Assembly (NCBI RefSeq): GCF_900156495.1
Contig: NZ_FTNT01000006.1
Span: 1-64,000 of the forward strand
From: Williamsia sterculiae
GTDB lineage: Bacteria > Actinomycetota > Actinomycetes > Mycobacteriales > Mycobacteriaceae
DNA length: 64,000 bases
Direction of reading: 5' to 3'
Both the position numbers and the translations under genes were made by a program. The number at the start of each line of letters is the position of its first letter. Positions within the stretch are counted from its first letter, which is position 1. Below the pieces are notes generated by a model. The model was not told the origin of the DNA and searched no databases. It was given only the letters and a program-made list of their open reading frames with translations. This document shows, one piece after another, positions 38,086 through 46,696 of this stretch.

Positions 38086-38730
38086 GTGACATCGGACCAG
38101 CGCTCCGCTCGCGGCCGCCCGCGCAGCGAGGACGCGCGAACCGCGGTGTTGCACGCCGTCGACGACCTGTTGGTCGAGATCGGTTACTCGGCGATGACGA
38201 TGAAGGGGATCGCCGACCGGGCCGGAGTCGGGCGGATGACCCTGTACCGATGGTGGCCGACGAAGGCACACATCCTCATCGAGGCGTGTGTCGACGACGC
38301 GCGCGAGGAACTCGGGCTGGACGACGGCACGGACGCGTATGCCGACCTGCCCGCCTACCTCGACGCGTTGGTCTGTTTTCTCACCTCGTCGACTGCCGGG
38401 CTCGCCTACCGCGCCCTGCTCGGTGAGGCGCAGCACGACCAGCAGGTGGCGACCCTGGTGCACCAGCACGACCTGTTCGCCGCCAGCGCTTCTCGCGTCA
38501 TCCGCACCGCGACCGGCGCCGAACCCGGGCCGCGGGCGGTCGCGGAACTCGTCGGCCCCGTGCTCTACCTCGTCCTCACCGGACGGCAACCCACTCGCGA
38601 CGACATCGGCGCCCTGGCGACGACGTTCCTCCGGACCCACACCGCCGACGACGGTGCGGCTCAGCGCGCCTCGACGGCCCGGAGCAGTTCACGACCGGCC
38701 TCGCGCAGAGCCAGGCGCTCCCCCACGTAG
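38086..38730 (+). CDS. TetR-family transcriptional regulator
   Basis: 214 residues from GTG 38086. GYSAMTMKGIADRAGVGRMTLYRWWPTKAHILIEA is the DNA-binding domain of the AcrR type, followed by a TetR_C-like helical part. The last 70 bases overlap the convergent 272-residue gene at the end of the FO-synthase locus. Target genes are unknown; neither flanking operon is divergent from it. Confidence 0.88.
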   Translation: MTSDQRSARGRPRSEDARTAVLHAVDDLLVEIGYSAMTMKGIADRAGVGRMTLYRWWPTKAHILIEACVDDAREELGLDDGTDAYADLPAYLDALVCFLTSSTAGLAYRALLGEAQHDQQVATLVHQHDLFAASASRVIRTATGAEPGPRAVAELVGPVLYLVLTGRQPTRDDIGALATTFLRTHTADDGAAQRASTARSSSRPASRRARRSPT

Positions 38731-39479
38731 TCGGCGGGCGCACCGATCACCGGTAGCTCGCTGAGCAGCCGCCACGGCTGACGCGGCGCGGGCCGCTTGC
38801 GCAGTTCGTCGACGATCTCGCCGTAGCTCGACCGCAGGGTCCGGACGGCGTCGAGCAGTCCACGCGGCGAGAGCCGCGAGCCCGAGACCGCCGACTCGTC
38901 GGCGGGCGCCGGGGCGGCGAGCAATCGGGCGGAGTCGATATGCCGATCGCACAGCACCTCCGCCAACAGATCGGCCTGCCGGTACCGGTCGTGGATGCCG
39001 TATTCGCGCTGTACGGCACACAGCAGTACCGCCTGCTGGAGGAAGCCCAGGAAGTCCTGCAGCGGCAACCGATTGGCCAGTGCACCGAGGACCCCCGGGT
39101 AGGCAACCAGCGCGGTGGTGAACGTGCCGACCCGATTAAGCCACCAGTCGGCCCGGTCCTGCACCGGCAGTTCACGCCAGGTGGGCGTACCCGGCAGTTC
39201 GGCGGCGTCGACGGCCCAGGTCAGTCCGTCGACGACCTTGGTGACGACGGTCCCGGGGATCGCGAACGCACCCCGAGGGTGCCAGGAGTGCACGGCCTCG
39301 GCCAGGATGTGCCGTTTCAGCCCGGTCGGGTCCGCGTAGGCGAGGGTCCCCAGTATCGGGTTGATCAGACCGGTTGCGGTGTACAGGGCTTCGGCGATCC
39401 GGCGGTCGTCGATCACCGGGTGGTCGGCGCTCGGTACGCCGGTCTTCTCGACGGCCTTGCCCACCAGACCGGGGCTCAT
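38661..39479 (-). CDS. Conserved protein of unknown function, last gene of the cofH-like/BVMO/cofG operon
   Basis: 272 residues; I do not recognise the family. ATG 39479 shares its A with the cofG stop (TGATG), so translation is coupled. The protein looks soluble and helical: AEALYTATGLINPILGTLAYADPTGLKRHILAEAVHSWHPRGAF, then a hydrophobic run TTALVAYPGVLGALANRLPLQDFLGFLQQAVLLCAVQREYGI. No cysteine-rich or nucleotide-binding motif is seen. Position suggests a role with the FO-synthase-related genes, but that is only context. It ends inside the convergent TetR gene. Confidence 0.75.
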   Translation of the reverse strand: MSPGLVGKAVEKTGVPSADHPVIDDRRIAEALYTATGLINPILGTLAYADPTGLKRHILAEAVHSWHPRGAFAIPGTVVTKVVDGLTWAVDAAELPGTPTWRELPVQDRADWWLNRVGTFTTALVAYPGVLGALANRLPLQDFLGFLQQAVLLCAVQREYGIHDRYRQADLLAEVLCDRHIDSARLLAAPAPADESAVSGSRLSPRGLLDAVRTLRSSYGEIVDELRKRPAPRQPWRLLSELPVIGAPADYVGERLALREAGRELLRAVEAR

Positions 39480-40792
39480 CACGCGTGCACCCGGGTCCCC
39501 GCGCCGGCCAACCCGGTCAGCGGGTCGGCCAGGGCCGCGACGTCGTCGAGCAGCCCATCGTCGATCCAGGGTGGACCGGCGAGCACGTAGGGCGGTTGCG
39601 CGGTGATGCGTTCGGTGAGGGTGTGCCCGCAGGCGGCCGTGATCTCGGCGAGTACGTCGAGGTTGGGCCACGGCCGTTCGGGGTTCACGTGGTCGGGGGT
39701 CAGCGGTGACACCCCACCCCAGTCGTCGACGCCCGAATCGATCAGGTCGCGGCATTCCTGCTCGGACACCAGGTTCGGCGGTGCCTGCACTCGCATGTCG
39801 GGTCCGAGCACCAGTCTGCTGACCGCGATGGCGGCCAGGAACTCGTCGAGTTCCGCATCCGGGGTCCCGCGCATCGCGGTGTCCGGCTTGGCCCGGAAGT
39901 TCTGCACGATCACCTCCTGGATGTGGCCGTGGCGCCGGTGCACCGCACCGATGGCGAGAATCGATTCGGCCCGGTCGCGGCGGGTCTCGCCGATACCGAC
40001 CAGGATGCCGGTGGTGAACGGGATCCGTACGCGTCCGGCGTCGTCCAGCACGCGCAACCGGACCGCGGGGTCCTTGTCGGGGCTGCCGAAATGCGCCTGC
40101 CCCTTCTCCTCGAACAACCGCCGGGACGTGGTCTCCAACATCATCCCCATCGACGGGGCGACGGTCTTCAGCGTGCGCATCTCCTCGACCGTCATCACAC
40201 CGGGGTTGGCGTGTGGCAGCAGACCTGTCTGCGCGAGCACCGCCGCCGCCGCGGCCCGGACGTAGTCGATGGTGGAGGTGTAACCCCGCGCGTCGAGCCA
40301 TTCCCGCGCCGCGGGCCACCGGTCCTCGGGGCGGTCACCCAGGGTGAACAGTGCTTCCTTGCATCCGAGACGCGCACCCTGCCGGGCGATCTCGACCACC
40401 TCGTCGATCTCCAGGTAGGCGCCCTGGCCCGCCCGGGCAAGGCGGCCGGGGACGGTGACGAACGTGCAGTAGTGGCAGCGGTCGCGGCACAGTCGGGTCA
40501 GCGGGATGAACACCTTGCGCGAGTAGGTGATCTGGCCCGGCCGACCGGCCGCGACCAACCCGGCGTCGCGCATGTCCGCCGCGGCGGCCCGCAACCGGAC
40601 CAACTCGTCGCCGCGCGCGGCCAACAGCACCTCGACATCGGAGACATCTGGGGTATCGGACGGACCCGTCCCGCCGGGTGTGGTCATCCGGTCCAGGGCG
40701 GCGCGCATCCGTTCCGGAGACGGCAGGCCCTCGGACACCACATGGCGGTCGGGGATGGCGGGGGTGGGTAGGTCGACGCGTTCGTCAGACAC
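39479..40792 (-). CDS. cofG: FO synthase subunit CofG (7,8-didemethyl-8-hydroxy-5-deazariboflavin synthase), free-standing
   Basis: 437 residues from GTG 40792 with GGAGGAG upstream. The radical-SAM cluster motif CRDRCHYC is intact, and [24 protein letters not shown] and [10 protein letters not shown] are CofG signatures. The C-terminus stops at ADPLTGLAG, just where mycobacterial FbiC continues into its CofH half. CofG closes the deazaflavin ring on the CofH adduct of tyrosine and aminoribityl-uracil. The start overlaps the BVMO gene by 8 bases. The organism's working CofH is not obvious, because the nearby cofH-like gene lacks the cluster. Confidence 0.92.
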   Translation of the reverse strand: MSDERVDLPTPAIPDRHVVSEGLPSPERMRAALDRMTTPGGTGPSDTPDVSDVEVLLAARGDELVRLRAAAADMRDAGLVAAGRPGQITYSRKVFIPLTRLCRDRCHYCTFVTVPGRLARAGQGAYLEIDEVVEIARQGARLGCKEALFTLGDRPEDRWPAAREWLDARGYTSTIDYVRAAAAAVLAQTGLLPHANPGVMTVEEMRTLKTVAPSMGMMLETTSRRLFEEKGQAHFGSPDKDPAVRLRVLDDAGRVRIPFTTGILVGIGETRRDRAESILAIGAVHRRHGHIQEVIVQNFRAKPDTAMRGTPDAELDEFLAAIAVSRLVLGPDMRVQAPPNLVSEQECRDLIDSGVDDWGGVSPLTPDHVNPERPWPNLDVLAEITAACGHTLTERITAQPPYVLAGPPWIDDGLLDDVAALADPLTGLAGAGTRVHA

Positions 40793-42302
40793 AGACGTGA
40801 CTCCTCCGTCGGTGCGGTTGGCGGGTGTACGGCCCGGGGTCGAAGGTGCCGTTGAGCTCACGGAACGAGGCCCCGGTCCCGGGCCAGAGCAGGGTGAGCC
40901 GACCGGTGCCGGCATCGACGTACCAGTTGCGGCATCCCTGCATCCAGACCGTTCCGGCGCTGCGTCGCTCGATCTCCCGGGTGTAGCCGTCCTCGGCCGC
41001 CGCGGTCACCTCGATGACCGCGGTGCCGGTCGCGGCGAGGTGGTCCACAGCGCCGAGGACGTAATCGATCTGGGTCTCGATCATGAAGATCGCCGAATTG
41101 TGCCCGAGCGCCGCGTTGGGACCGTCGAGGACGAACATGTTGGGGAATCCGTGCACCGTGGTGGAAGCATAGGAGACCATGCCCGCCGACCAGTGCTCGT
41201 AGAGGGTGACATCCCCTCGGCCGGTGATCCGGCGCGCGAAGGTCGGTCGCGCGGCATCGAATCCGGTGGCCAGGATCAGCGCGTCCAGTCGGTACCGCGA
41301 CCCCGACGCGGCGACCGCCTCGGAACCCCGGACCTCCTGCAGCGCGGACGGTTCCACGGTGACGTGCCGGGCCTGCAGCGTGCGATACCAGTCGTCACTG
41401 AAGACGATGCGTTTGCAGCCGATCTCGTAGTCGGGGGTGAGTTGTGCACGCAACCGGTCGTCGGTCACCTCTGCCGCGAGATGCCCCAGGGCCCGCGAAC
41501 GGATCTCGGCGATCTCGGGCCGGCCGCTGCGACGTTGCACGAAGGCGGTGTCGGCGTCGGCGAAGATCTGCTCCCGTAACGCGGACGCGGCCGCACCGGT
41601 CCGCAGCTCGGCACGCTCGGCGTCGGTGTAGCGACGGTCGTTGCGCGGCAACACATACGGCGCACTCCGCGAGAACACCACCAGCTCGTGAGCTCGTCCG
41701 GCCAGGTGGGGCACCACCTGCACGGCGGACGCACCGGTGCCGACCACACCGATCCTGGCGCCGTCGAGATCGCTGTCGTGTCGCCAGCGGGAGGTGTGGA
41801 ACCGTTCGCCGGCGAACGACTCCAGACCGGGGACATCGGGTGTGTGGGGTTCGGTGAGTCGACCGAACGCGGTGATCAGCACGCGGGCGACGATCGGTCC
41901 GTCACCGGTCTCGACGAGCCAGCGCTGCCGCTGCGCCGACCACCGTGCGTCGATCAGCTCACACCCCAGCCGGAGGTGATCGGCGAGGTCTTCGTCGTCG
42001 ACGGCACGTTGCAGGTACTGCCGGATCTCGGTCCCCGTGGCGAAGACCGACGCCCAGTCCCCCGGCGGCCGGAAGCTGAACGAGTACACGTGGGCGGGGA
42101 CGTCGCTACCGACCCCGGGATAGCTGTTGTCGCGCCAGGTGCCGCCGACCTCGTCGGCGCGCTCGAGGATCACGAACGATTCGCGACCCCGTCGGCGCAA
42201 CCGGATCCCCATCCCGATGCCCGCGAAACCGGCGCCGGCGATCACGACGTCGACCTCGCGTCGTGCCACCGCCACCTCGGCGGTGGCCACACCCGCGGTC
42301 AC
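40785..42302 (-). CDS. Flavin-containing (Baeyer-Villiger type) monooxygenase
   Basis: 505 residues. The FAD site is [16 protein letters not shown], the BVMO fingerprint is [11 protein letters not shown], and a second Rossmann motif [14 protein letters not shown] binds NADPH. Such enzymes insert oxygen next to ketones or oxidise heteroatoms. The gene lies between the cofH-like gene (4-base GTGA overlap) and cofG (8-base overlap), so all three are made together. No BVMO is part of known FO or F420 synthesis. It could be a chance insertion that preserved coupling, or a tailoring enzyme. Confidence 0.92.
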   Translation of the reverse strand: MTAGVATAEVAVARREVDVVIAGAGFAGIGMGIRLRRRGRESFVILERADEVGGTWRDNSYPGVGSDVPAHVYSFSFRPPGDWASVFATGTEIRQYLQRAVDDEDLADHLRLGCELIDARWSAQRQRWLVETGDGPIVARVLITAFGRLTEPHTPDVPGLESFAGERFHTSRWRHDSDLDGARIGVVGTGASAVQVVPHLAGRAHELVVFSRSAPYVLPRNDRRYTDAERAELRTGAAASALREQIFADADTAFVQRRSGRPEIAEIRSRALGHLAAEVTDDRLRAQLTPDYEIGCKRIVFSDDWYRTLQARHVTVEPSALQEVRGSEAVAASGSRYRLDALILATGFDAARPTFARRITGRGDVTLYEHWSAGMVSYASTTVHGFPNMFVLDGPNAALGHNSAIFMIETQIDYVLGAVDHLAATGTAVIEVTAAAEDGYTREIERRSAGTVWMQGCRNWYVDAGTGRLTLLWPGTGASFRELNGTFDPGPYTRQPHRRRSHVCV

Positions 42303-43435
42303 ACGCGCTCCGCGGCGGTCACCGTCACCGCGTCGGCGGGCGGGTCGTCGTACAGGGTGGTGCGCTGACGAACGGGACGCCCCAGTTCGGCGGCGATTTG
42401 CGCGACGTCAGCCGGGGTGAGGACACGCCCGGCCTCGGCACCGGCCTCGGGCATCAGGACACCGTCGAGCAGCAGCCCACCGAGGTCGTCGACGCCACCG
42501 CGCAACACGTCGAGCACCACCTCCCGGTCGAGTTTGGTCCAGGCCACCTGTATGTGGTCGATCGACCCGGCCAGCAGCAACCGCGCCACGGCGTGCACGG
42601 CGCGGGTCTCGCGCGCACCGGGACCGGCCCCGGCCTGATCGCGCAGCTCCGGGGGGGCCATCGCCTGCTGTACCGGCATCGGGATCAGCTCGGTGAACCC
42701 ACCGGTGCGGGCCTGGATCCCGGCCAGGGTGCGCAGGTGGGCGACCTGCTGGGTACGGGTCTCGAGGTGTCCGTAGACCAGCGTCGCGGTGGACCGCAGA
42801 CCCGCGCCGTGGGCCGCGCTGATCGTCCGCACCCAATCGGCCGTCGGAAACACCGCGCCGACACCGGTCAACGCTGAACGGATGTCGTCGTCGAGGATCT
42901 GTGCCGCGGTCCCGGGCACCGAGGCGACGCCGGCAGCGCACAGTTCGCCGAGCACCTCGTCCAGCGGCAGGTGGAGCCGCCGGGCCGCGTCGAGCAGCTC
43001 CGGGGGGCGGTAGGCGTGCAGATGCAGGCCGGGTGCGGCGGTCACGATGCGGCGCGGGATGTCCAGGTAGAGCGCCGGATCGGCGTCGGCGGGAACCCCG
43101 CCCTGCATGCAGATCTCGGTGGCACCCGCCGCGACCGCCTCGCCGACCAGGTCCTCCAACCGACGCGGATCGTCGAATCCGACGACCGCGGCGGTGTCGA
43201 GATTTCGGTTCACCACCACGGTCAGGTCGTCACCGACCCGGTCCCGACGGACGGCGTCGGCGACCACGGCCAGTTCCTCGAGTTCGGGGCCGTCGGCACC
43301 GAGCAGCGCGGCCCACTGGTCGTCGCCGACCTGGGTGGCGTCGTCCCGCACCGCGACCAGGGCGGACCGCACGTCGTCGACCGGCGCGAGCTGTTCCTGC
43401 CCCCAGTGCGCGCGGCGCGATGCCCTGCCAACCAT
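42299..43435 (-). CDS. CofH-like protein lacking the radical-SAM cysteine motif
   Basis: 378 residues, clearly homologous to the CofH half of FbiC: VVVNRN, GATEICMQGG, LHLHAYRPPE, VPGTAAQILDDDIRSAL, GLRSTATLVYGH, TGGFTELIPMP, GGVDDLGG and a C-terminal RQRTTLY. Between VVVNRN and GATEICMQGG, where family members carry the CxxxCxxC motif, it reads LDTAAVVGFDDPRRLEDLV: about 18 residues shorter and without cysteine. No other frame encodes the missing motif, so this is not a sequencing slip. It cannot bind the 4Fe-4S/SAM centre in the normal way. It has its own -10 (TACAGT) and heads the operon. Confidence 0.88.
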   Translation of the reverse strand: MVGRASRRAHWGQEQLAPVDDVRSALVAVRDDATQVGDDQWAALLGADGPELEELAVVADAVRRDRVGDDLTVVVNRNLDTAAVVGFDDPRRLEDLVGEAVAAGATEICMQGGVPADADPALYLDIPRRIVTAAPGLHLHAYRPPELLDAARRLHLPLDEVLGELCAAGVASVPGTAAQILDDDIRSALTGVGAVFPTADWVRTISAAHGAGLRSTATLVYGHLETRTQQVAHLRTLAGIQARTGGFTELIPMPVQQAMAPPELRDQAGAGPGARETRAVHAVARLLLAGSIDHIQVAWTKLDREVVLDVLRGGVDDLGGLLLDGVLMPEAGAEAGRVLTPADVAQIAAELGRPVRQRTTLYDDPPADAVTVTAAERV

Positions 43436-43442
43436 GTTCTCG

Positions 43443-43448
43443 ACTGTA
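43443..43448 (-). promoter_or_regulatory. -10 element of the cofH-like/BVMO/cofG operon
   Basis: TACAGT on the minus strand, 7 bases before ATG 43435; leaderless arrangement. It lies in the 17-base gap after the upstream membrane-protein gene. Confidence 0.5.
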
Positions 43449-43452
43449 TCGG

Positions 43453-43824
43453 TCAGGACGATCCCGGGTTCGGCAGCCGGTCGGTCCAGGTCAGCAGCGC
43501 CGGGAATCCGGCACCACAGACGATGAGCACCAACACCCGCCAGTCGCCGACGGTCAGTACATCACCCCCGGGGCCGCCGAGCAGACCGATCCCGACCGCG
43601 ATCACCCAACCGACCAGCGGCGCCCAACGCGCGGGGCCGGCGGTATACAGGGCCGCCAGGTAGACCAGACCCCCGGTGACCAGTCCCCCGACGATCGCCG
43701 ACAACGGGACCGGAACCGAGCCCACGTGGGTCCCCAGGAACACCACCGACAACAACCCGACCACGAAGCCGTCTACCCCGAGCGCCACCAGGAGCCCCCG
43801 CCCGACCCACTGTTCGCGACTCAT
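43453..43824 (-). CDS. Small integral membrane protein (Rv1171-like)
   Basis: 123 residues with about four membrane helices (GLLVALGVDGFVVGLLSVVFLG, IVGGLVTGGLVYLAALY, LVGWVIAVGIGLLGG, VLVLIVCGAGFPALL). Function unknown. ATG 43824 overlaps the mshB stop (ATGA), as its counterpart follows mshB in M. tuberculosis, so it may assist mycothiol synthesis or just be co-expressed. Confidence 0.8.
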   Translation of the reverse strand: MSREQWVGRGLLVALGVDGFVVGLLSVVFLGTHVGSVPVPLSAIVGGLVTGGLVYLAALYTAGPARWAPLVGWVIAVGIGLLGGPGGDVLTVGDWRVLVLIVCGAGFPALLTWTDRLPNPGSS

Positions 43825-44714
43825 CGCCCTCGCGCTCCGGTCACGCCGGCGAACAGGTCTCGTTCGCGACCCGTGGCGTCGGTCTCGCCGCGCTCACCCT
43901 CGACCAGGATGAAGTGCTCCTCGGCCAGGATGGGTTGCAGGATGTTGTTCGACAGTGCGTATTCGGTCCCGGACGGTGCCACGGTCACCTGGGTGGCGTG
44001 CCGCCGCAGCGCCTCGACCTTGCGGTCGTACACTGCGGACACGTCGACGGCGGTACTCACCTCGTCGTCGGGGTAACTGGGCAGCTCGCCGTCCGCCGGC
44101 ATCCGCCAGCCGGCGGGCAGCGACCGCGCCGCGCCGATGCCGTCGATCAACGGCGTCCGCGCGGTGACCGACCAGTAGTGCTTGTCCACCCGCCAGCGGT
44201 CGGCCGCGGCCGCGACGGCCTCTGTGGAGATGCGGTAGACCTGCCGGTGGTCGGGATGGCCGTAGGTACCCGCCGGGTCGTACCCGATCACCACCTGGGG
44301 TCGCAGTTCGGCGATGATGTCGGCCAACGCGGTCACCGGCTCGTCCGGGGACGCGTTGACCAGCGCCCGGGGATGCTCGGCGGCCGGGGATCCGGCCATC
44401 CCGGAGTCGCGCCAGTGGCCGGCCCCACCGAGGAACCGCGGTCGTAGGGCACCGGCCCCGGCGAGTACGTCCAGAGCCGAGGCCAACTCACCGATCCGGT
44501 ACCCGCCGAGCTGATCGGCCCCGCCGTCGGCGACGAGCTGCGCCCAGGTGTCCCCGATGACCTCACCCTCCTCGCCCAGGGTGAAGGTGACCACGGTGAC
44601 GTCGACGCCCGCGTCGAGGTACCGGGCAATGGTGCCGCCGGTCATGATCGACTCGTCGTCGGGGTGCGCGTGCAGCACCAGCAGGCGACGGCTCGACCCC
44701 GCGTCTCGGATCAC
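43821..44714 (-). CDS. mshB: GlcNAc-Ins deacetylase of mycothiol biosynthesis
   Basis: 297 residues from GTG 44714, overlapping the lpqW stop (GTGA). The zinc motif AHPDDE (His17, Asp20) opens the protein; YGHPDHRQVY carries a further conserved His. MshB deacetylates 1D-myo-inosityl 2-acetamido-2-deoxy-glucopyranoside to the amine used by MshC. The late segment SNNILQPILAEEHFILV is typical. Its place after lpqW and before the Rv1171-like gene matches the mycobacterial order. Confidence 0.95.
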   Translation of the reverse strand: MIRDAGSSRRLLVLHAHPDDESIMTGGTIARYLDAGVDVTVVTFTLGEEGEVIGDTWAQLVADGGADQLGGYRIGELASALDVLAGAGALRPRFLGGAGHWRDSGMAGSPAAEHPRALVNASPDEPVTALADIIAELRPQVVIGYDPAGTYGHPDHRQVYRISTEAVAAAADRWRVDKHYWSVTARTPLIDGIGAARSLPAGWRMPADGELPSYPDDEVSTAVDVSAVYDRKVEALRRHATQVTVAPSGTEYALSNNILQPILAEEHFILVEGERGETDATGRERDLFAGVTGARGR

Positions 44715-46684
44715 GAGTCGGTACCCCACGTCGGTGCGGACCCGAAGATCGCCGACCCCGCGGGCCCGGTCTGCGGTACCCCGGTGGTGCCGGGGCCGGC
44801 CAGGGTGAACAGGGAGTCCTCGTATACCGGCAGGTAGACATCGCGGTCGGCGAGGATCGACGCGGCGGCGCGCAGATCGTCGGCGGGATCGACCGCGCCG
44901 ATGGCGCGGTCGGCGATCGCGCTCAACTGCGGATCGCAGAGTCCGGACACGTTGCCGGTGTAGGACACCTCCTCTGCCGACGGCGCCGTCGACGCGGACC
45001 CGCCGGGTGTTGTCGGTGTGGGCGAGTTCGTCGGTGTGGCCGAGGCGGTCGGGGTCGACGACTCCGAGGCGGTGGAGCCGGTGGGTTCGACCGGTCGGCA
45101 GTCGACCCGGGACGCCAGGTCGGTGGCGGGCGCCACTGCCGTCGCCGACCATCCGACGACGAGGTCGACCCTGCCGCCGGTCAACGCGCTGCCGTACAGT
45201 TCCGCGGGCGTCAGGGCGGTCACCGAGGCGGCGATGCCCGCCTTGTGGAGCTGATCGACCAGCGCGGCCGCACCCGCCCCGGCGCGCTGATCACCGGTGA
45301 CCACGCCGACCTGCAGCGAGAGCTCGTCGTCGCCACGGGACAGCGGTTGCACACCACGCGGCAGGGCCGTCGACGACGGCGCCACGGTGGTGTCCGGCGT
45401 GGTGGTCGGGGTCACCGACGGAGTGGGTTCCTCGGTGGTCGTCGCGGTGGGGGCCGGTCCCGTGGTCGTCGCGGTGTCGCTGCGCGGTGGCGTGTGGTGG
45501 AATCCGGCGGCCCCGAGCAGGCTGTCCACGTCACCGGGGTCGAGGGTGCGACGGTCGACCGGGAAGTACCCGGGTTGTGACGGCGCGAGCACCGGGTTGG
45601 CGAACGGGGTGACCACGTCGTCGCCCGCGCTGGCGAAGGACAGGAGCTGCGGATCGATCAGACCCATCACCGCCTTGCGGACGTTCGGGTCCGACATCGC
45701 CGGGGTGCGGGTGTTGGCGGTGACCCCGAACGCACGGCTGTCGGAGGTACGGCCGGTGCGGACACCCGGGATGGCGGTCAGCTGCGACTGGACGGCCGGA
45801 CTCGCGGGTAACACGGCCACCCCGGAGTCACCGGAACGCACCGACGCGGCGAGCTGGGCGTCGGTACCCGCACGACGCAGCACCAGACGGCCGGGGACCG
45901 CGGGGGTCTTCCAGTACCGGTCGTTGCGGATCAACCGGACCTCGTCGCGGCTGCGGTCGATGTTGGCGATGGTGAACGGGCCCGCGGAGAGGGGCAACCC
46001 CGTGTCCATGCCGGTCTGGAACGCCGACGGCGATCCGCGCAACGCGTGGGACGGCAACAGGCCGCTGAACAGATCACGCCAACCGGGGTACGCGCGGGTG
46101 AACCGGACCACCGCGACCTTGCCCCCGGACCGCGACTCGATGCCGTCGATGAGCCGATACCCGGCACCACCGATGACGCCGGGTTGACGGGTCATCTGCT
46201 GCCAGAGGTAGATGAAGTCCTCGGCGGTGACCGGCAGGCCGTCGGACCACTGGGCGTCCTGCTGCAGCCGATAGGTCACCGTGAACGGTGCCTGGTCGCT
46301 CACGTCCACGCCGGCCACGACCGCCGGGTCGGGCTGTCGGGTCACCCCGGTGGGGGTCTGAACCGACCGGAACGGGCTGGGCAGCGTCATCGTCGCGAGG
46401 GCGGTGGTCACCGGACCCTGGTCGGCGACCAGATGCGGGTTGAACCCGACACCCACGGTGTCGACGGCCACGGTGATCTGCTCACCCTGCGGTTCGTTGG
46501 GGGTGGCCTCGACCGGTTCGCTGCGCTGCTGTTGGGGGGGCGGCGGGTCGGCCGAACAGCCCGCGAGCACCAGCACCACCGCGAACACCACGGCTCCCGA
46601 CACCGCCCGGGCCGCCGTCCTCACCGTCTCGCCGATCGTGCGCTCCTCACCGCCGCCGCCACGTCCCGAATGAGTCGTCCCCAC
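44711..46684 (-). CDS. lpqW: LpqW-like lipoprotein, extracytoplasmic solute-binding fold
   Basis: 657 residues. The lipobox VLVLAGC (Cys43 from GTG 46684) marks a lipoprotein; the rest is a family-5 oligopeptide-binding fold (GVGFNPHLVADQGPVTT, WSDGLPVTAEDFIYLWQQM, GPFTIANIDRS). In mycobacteria LpqW steers the split between PIM and lipomannan/lipoarabinomannan synthesis. Two Thr/Pro/Ser-rich low-complexity inserts (about residues 412-445 and 560-590) interrupt the fold. GTG 46624 is another possible start. It lies 12 bases after typA. Confidence 0.88.
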   Translation of the reverse strand: MGTTHSGRGGGGEERTIGETVRTAARAVSGAVVFAVVLVLAGCSADPPPPQQQRSEPVEATPNEPQGEQITVAVDTVGVGFNPHLVADQGPVTTALATMTLPSPFRSVQTPTGVTRQPDPAVVAGVDVSDQAPFTVTYRLQQDAQWSDGLPVTAEDFIYLWQQMTRQPGVIGGAGYRLIDGIESRSGGKVAVVRFTRAYPGWRDLFSGLLPSHALRGSPSAFQTGMDTGLPLSAGPFTIANIDRSRDEVRLIRNDRYWKTPAVPGRLVLRRAGTDAQLAASVRSGDSGVAVLPASPAVQSQLTAIPGVRTGRTSDSRAFGVTANTRTPAMSDPNVRKAVMGLIDPQLLSFASAGDDVVTPFANPVLAPSQPGYFPVDRRTLDPGDVDSLLGAAGFHHTPPRSDTATTTGPAPTATTTEEPTPSVTPTTTPDTTVAPSSTALPRGVQPLSRGDDELSLQVGVVTGDQRAGAGAAALVDQLHKAGIAASVTALTPAELYGSALTGGRVDLVVGWSATAVAPATDLASRVDCRPVEPTGSTASESSTPTASATPTNSPTPTTPGGSASTAPSAEEVSYTGNVSGLCDPQLSAIADRAIGAVDPADDLRAAASILADRDVYLPVYEDSLFTLAGPGTTGVPQTGPAGSAIFGSAPTWGTDS

Positions 46685-46696
46685 CCGACACCGGGC

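Noticed and set aside
43141-43260. A sequencing frameshift hiding the CxxxCxxC motif in the cofH-like gene
   Set aside because: No frame in this stretch contains cysteine codons in the required spacing and the reading frame is continuous on both sides.
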